NCBI GenBank assembly: GCA_947260045.1
Contig: CAMYOP010000027.1
Coordinates: 1-25,745 of the forward strand
Reading direction: 5' to 3'
Origin: an uncultured Desulfobulbaceae bacterium
Lineage (GTDB): Bacteria; Desulfobacterota; Desulfobulbia; Desulfobulbales; Desulfobulbaceae
DNA: 25,745 bases
Position numbers and translations under genes: made by a program. Of the stretch, positions 24,533-25,745 are shown in pieces. The stretch's first letter is position 1. Each line of letters begins with the position of its first letter. Under the pieces are notes generated by a model. That model had not been told where the DNA came from and made no database searches. It saw only the letters and a list, made by a program, of their open reading frames with translations.

Positions 24533-25745
24533 GCACGTAATGCAAACCTTTATACAAGGCTTACTGCAAGGGCCCAAGTTTCCAGAAAAGCATTTTGTCT
24601 GCAATGGAGCAAGCTATGGTGATGTGTACAAGATGGCTGCAAGTCTTCAAGCCACTCTGGCAGACACTGCTCATAATAACCTCCCTGTCTGCCTCGCTGC
24701 AGATGATAAAGCAGTCATTGCTGCCGCACTGCTAGCGTCCCTTGCTGGTGGGCCAACTCTTTTTTTACCCTATTCCTCTTCAGCCAAAGCCCTTGCCAGA
24801 ATTAAGGAGAGAACAGGTTTTACAACAATTATATCTGAGCCTGGCAGAGAGTTCCCAACGGGTTTGCAGGTAATCAGTCCACAGGTGGAAGCTTCTTTGA
24901 AACTATCCACCAGTGAACATGTTTCACCTGAGTCCATCCTGCTTGAGATTTTTACGGGAGGATCAACGGGATCACCTCAGGTATGGTCTAAAACGGTACA
25001 AAATATTTTCAGTGAAGCATATTATCTTGCCAGCCATTACAGCGTTACTGAGCAAGACACCATCTTGGCAACCATTCCGCCCTACCATATTTACGGACTG
25101 CTTTTTTCTGTTGTTCTTCCCCTTGTGTCATCTGCAAGTGTTGTCAACGAGACACCATCCTTTCCTGGCGAGATAGTGCATATTGCTAGGGAAAGAAAGG
25201 TGACCATCCTTGCCAGTGTCCCTGCTCATTATCGTGGGCTGGGATCAAAAAAAATGTCCTTGCGGCTGGCTTTTTCATCCGCGGGAATGCTTGAGAAGGC
25301 AGACAATGATACTTTTTGTAAGCAGAACAGGATGGGTATTATAGAGGTCTATGGTTCCACCGAAACAGGTGGCATTGCAAGTCGCAACAGGTTTTTAGGG
25401 GAAGAATTCTTCACTCCATTTTCGACAATTGACTGGAAGATCACAGCAAATCGCCTGGCTGTACGCTCGCCCTATATATCACCTGACTTGCCCATTGATA
25501 GTCATGGGTATTTTATGGCTAGTGACCGAGTCAGTGCACAGTCGGAAAACACGTTTTCGCTGGAAGGCCGCTCTGATACTGTCATCAAGGTGGGTGGAAA
25601 ACGGGTGGATTTGGAAGAGATCAATAATCTTGTCAAGCAGGTATCAGGGGTAAGTGACTCTGTTGTTCTGGCTGTTCCTGAGTTGAGCGGACGGGAAAAT
25701 TTGATCGGTGCAGTGATTCAGGGAAGCAATGTGGACACCCAGGCA
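24516..25745 (+). CDS. AMP-dependent acyl/aryl-activating ligase (cut off by right edge)
   Basis: 410 codons are open to the window end. ANL-superfamily motifs are in order: A3 phosphate loop FTGGSTGSPQVWSK (~145-158), PPYHIYG, A5 EVYGSTETGG (~281-290), and the hinge/A8 segment GRSDTVIKVGGKRVDLEEI (~357-375). The truncated end is the start of the small C-terminal lid domain. Such ligases adenylate a carboxylic acid and load it on CoA or ACP; in aryl polyene clusters this enzyme activates the starter acid. I chose the ATG at 24516-24518, inside the radical SAM gene; an ATG eight codons later (24540) is equally possible. It probably primes the ACP or activates a precursor for the KS-CLF. Confidence 0.88.
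   Translation, partial: MSAHYKHVMQTFIQGLLQGPKFPEKHFVCNGASYGDVYKMAASLQATLADTAHNNLPVCLAADDKAVIAAALLASLAGGPTLFLPYSSSAKALARIKERTGFTTIISEPGREFPTGLQVISPQVEASLKLSTSEHVSPESILLEIFTGGSTGSPQVWSKTVQNIFSEAYYLASHYSVTEQDTILATIPPYHIYGLLFSVVLPLVSSASVVNETPSFPGEIVHIARERKVTILASVPAHYRGLGSKKMSLRLAFSSAGMLEKADNDTFCKQNRMGIIEVYGSTETGGIASRNRFLGEEFFTPFSTIDWKITANRLAVRSPYISPDLPIDSHGYFMASDRVSAQSENTFSLEGRSDTVIKVGGKRVDLEEINNLVKQVSGVSDSVVLAVPELSGRENLIGAVIQGSNVDTQA

Noticed and set aside
24913..25653. Short plus-strand frames near the right edge (24913-25176 and 25429-25653)
   Set aside because: Both are out of frame with the AMP ligase, whose ordered motifs define the coding frame through the window end.

Overview
The window looks like part of a genome of an anaerobic Gram-negative bacterium, most plausibly a Desulfobacterota member near Desulfobulbales/Desulfotalea. 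This is inferred from gene content (three B12-type radical SAM enzymes, a LolA-like periplasmic protein plus an outer-membrane-type lipoprotein, many response-regulator diguanylate cyclases) and from the moderately AT-rich DNA. No rRNA, tRNA or housekeeping marker is present to fix the taxonomy.

Left part (1-11.1 kb): a patchwork of regulatory, metabolic and decaying mobile DNA. At the left edge, on the minus strand, is the 5' end of a large polyketide/PUFA-type synthase. Its first ~110 residues form a PilZ (c-di-GMP-binding) domain fused ahead of the ketosynthase. Next come a badly decayed IS3-family element; a two-gene minus-strand operon (PLP ornithine/alanine-type racemase and a DUF1611/DgcN-like P-loop protein) that looks like a D-amino-acid modification pathway; a transglutaminase-like pseudogene with an internal deletion; a NYN-LOTUS RNA-interacting protein; two tandem REC-GGDEF diguanylate cyclases; and an IS4-family element whose transposase carries a single in-frame stop.

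Right part (11.1 kb to the end): a coherent lipid/polyene-like biosynthetic locus. A plus-strand pair (B12 radical SAM + KAS III) faces a minus-strand operon of ACP, fused ketosynthase/chain-length factor, B12 radical SAM and a carotenoid-desaturase/RetSat-like flavoprotein. Diverging from the ACP promoter is a plus-strand series: hotdog dehydratase, FabG-type ketoreductase, LolA-like protein, a HAMP/PAS/GGDEF diguanylate cyclase, a lipoprotein, a third B12 radical SAM, and an AMP-dependent acyl-activating ligase cut off by the right edge. Many of these genes overlap by 1-17 bases, so they are translationally coupled.

How it may work: the ACP, KS-CLF, dehydratase, ketoreductase, ligase, LolA-like and lipoprotein set is the core of aryl-polyene-type type II systems. 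It builds a polyunsaturated chain from an activated starter. Here it is combined with three radical SAM enzymes and a desaturase/isomerase-type flavoprotein, a combination that recalls the gene sets proposed for ladderane or polyunsaturated hydrocarbon lipids. The product is unknown. c-di-GMP genes recur: a PilZ-KS fusion on the left, two REC-GGDEF genes in between, and a GGDEF gene inside the biosynthetic gene series. This suggests second-messenger control of the lipid products.
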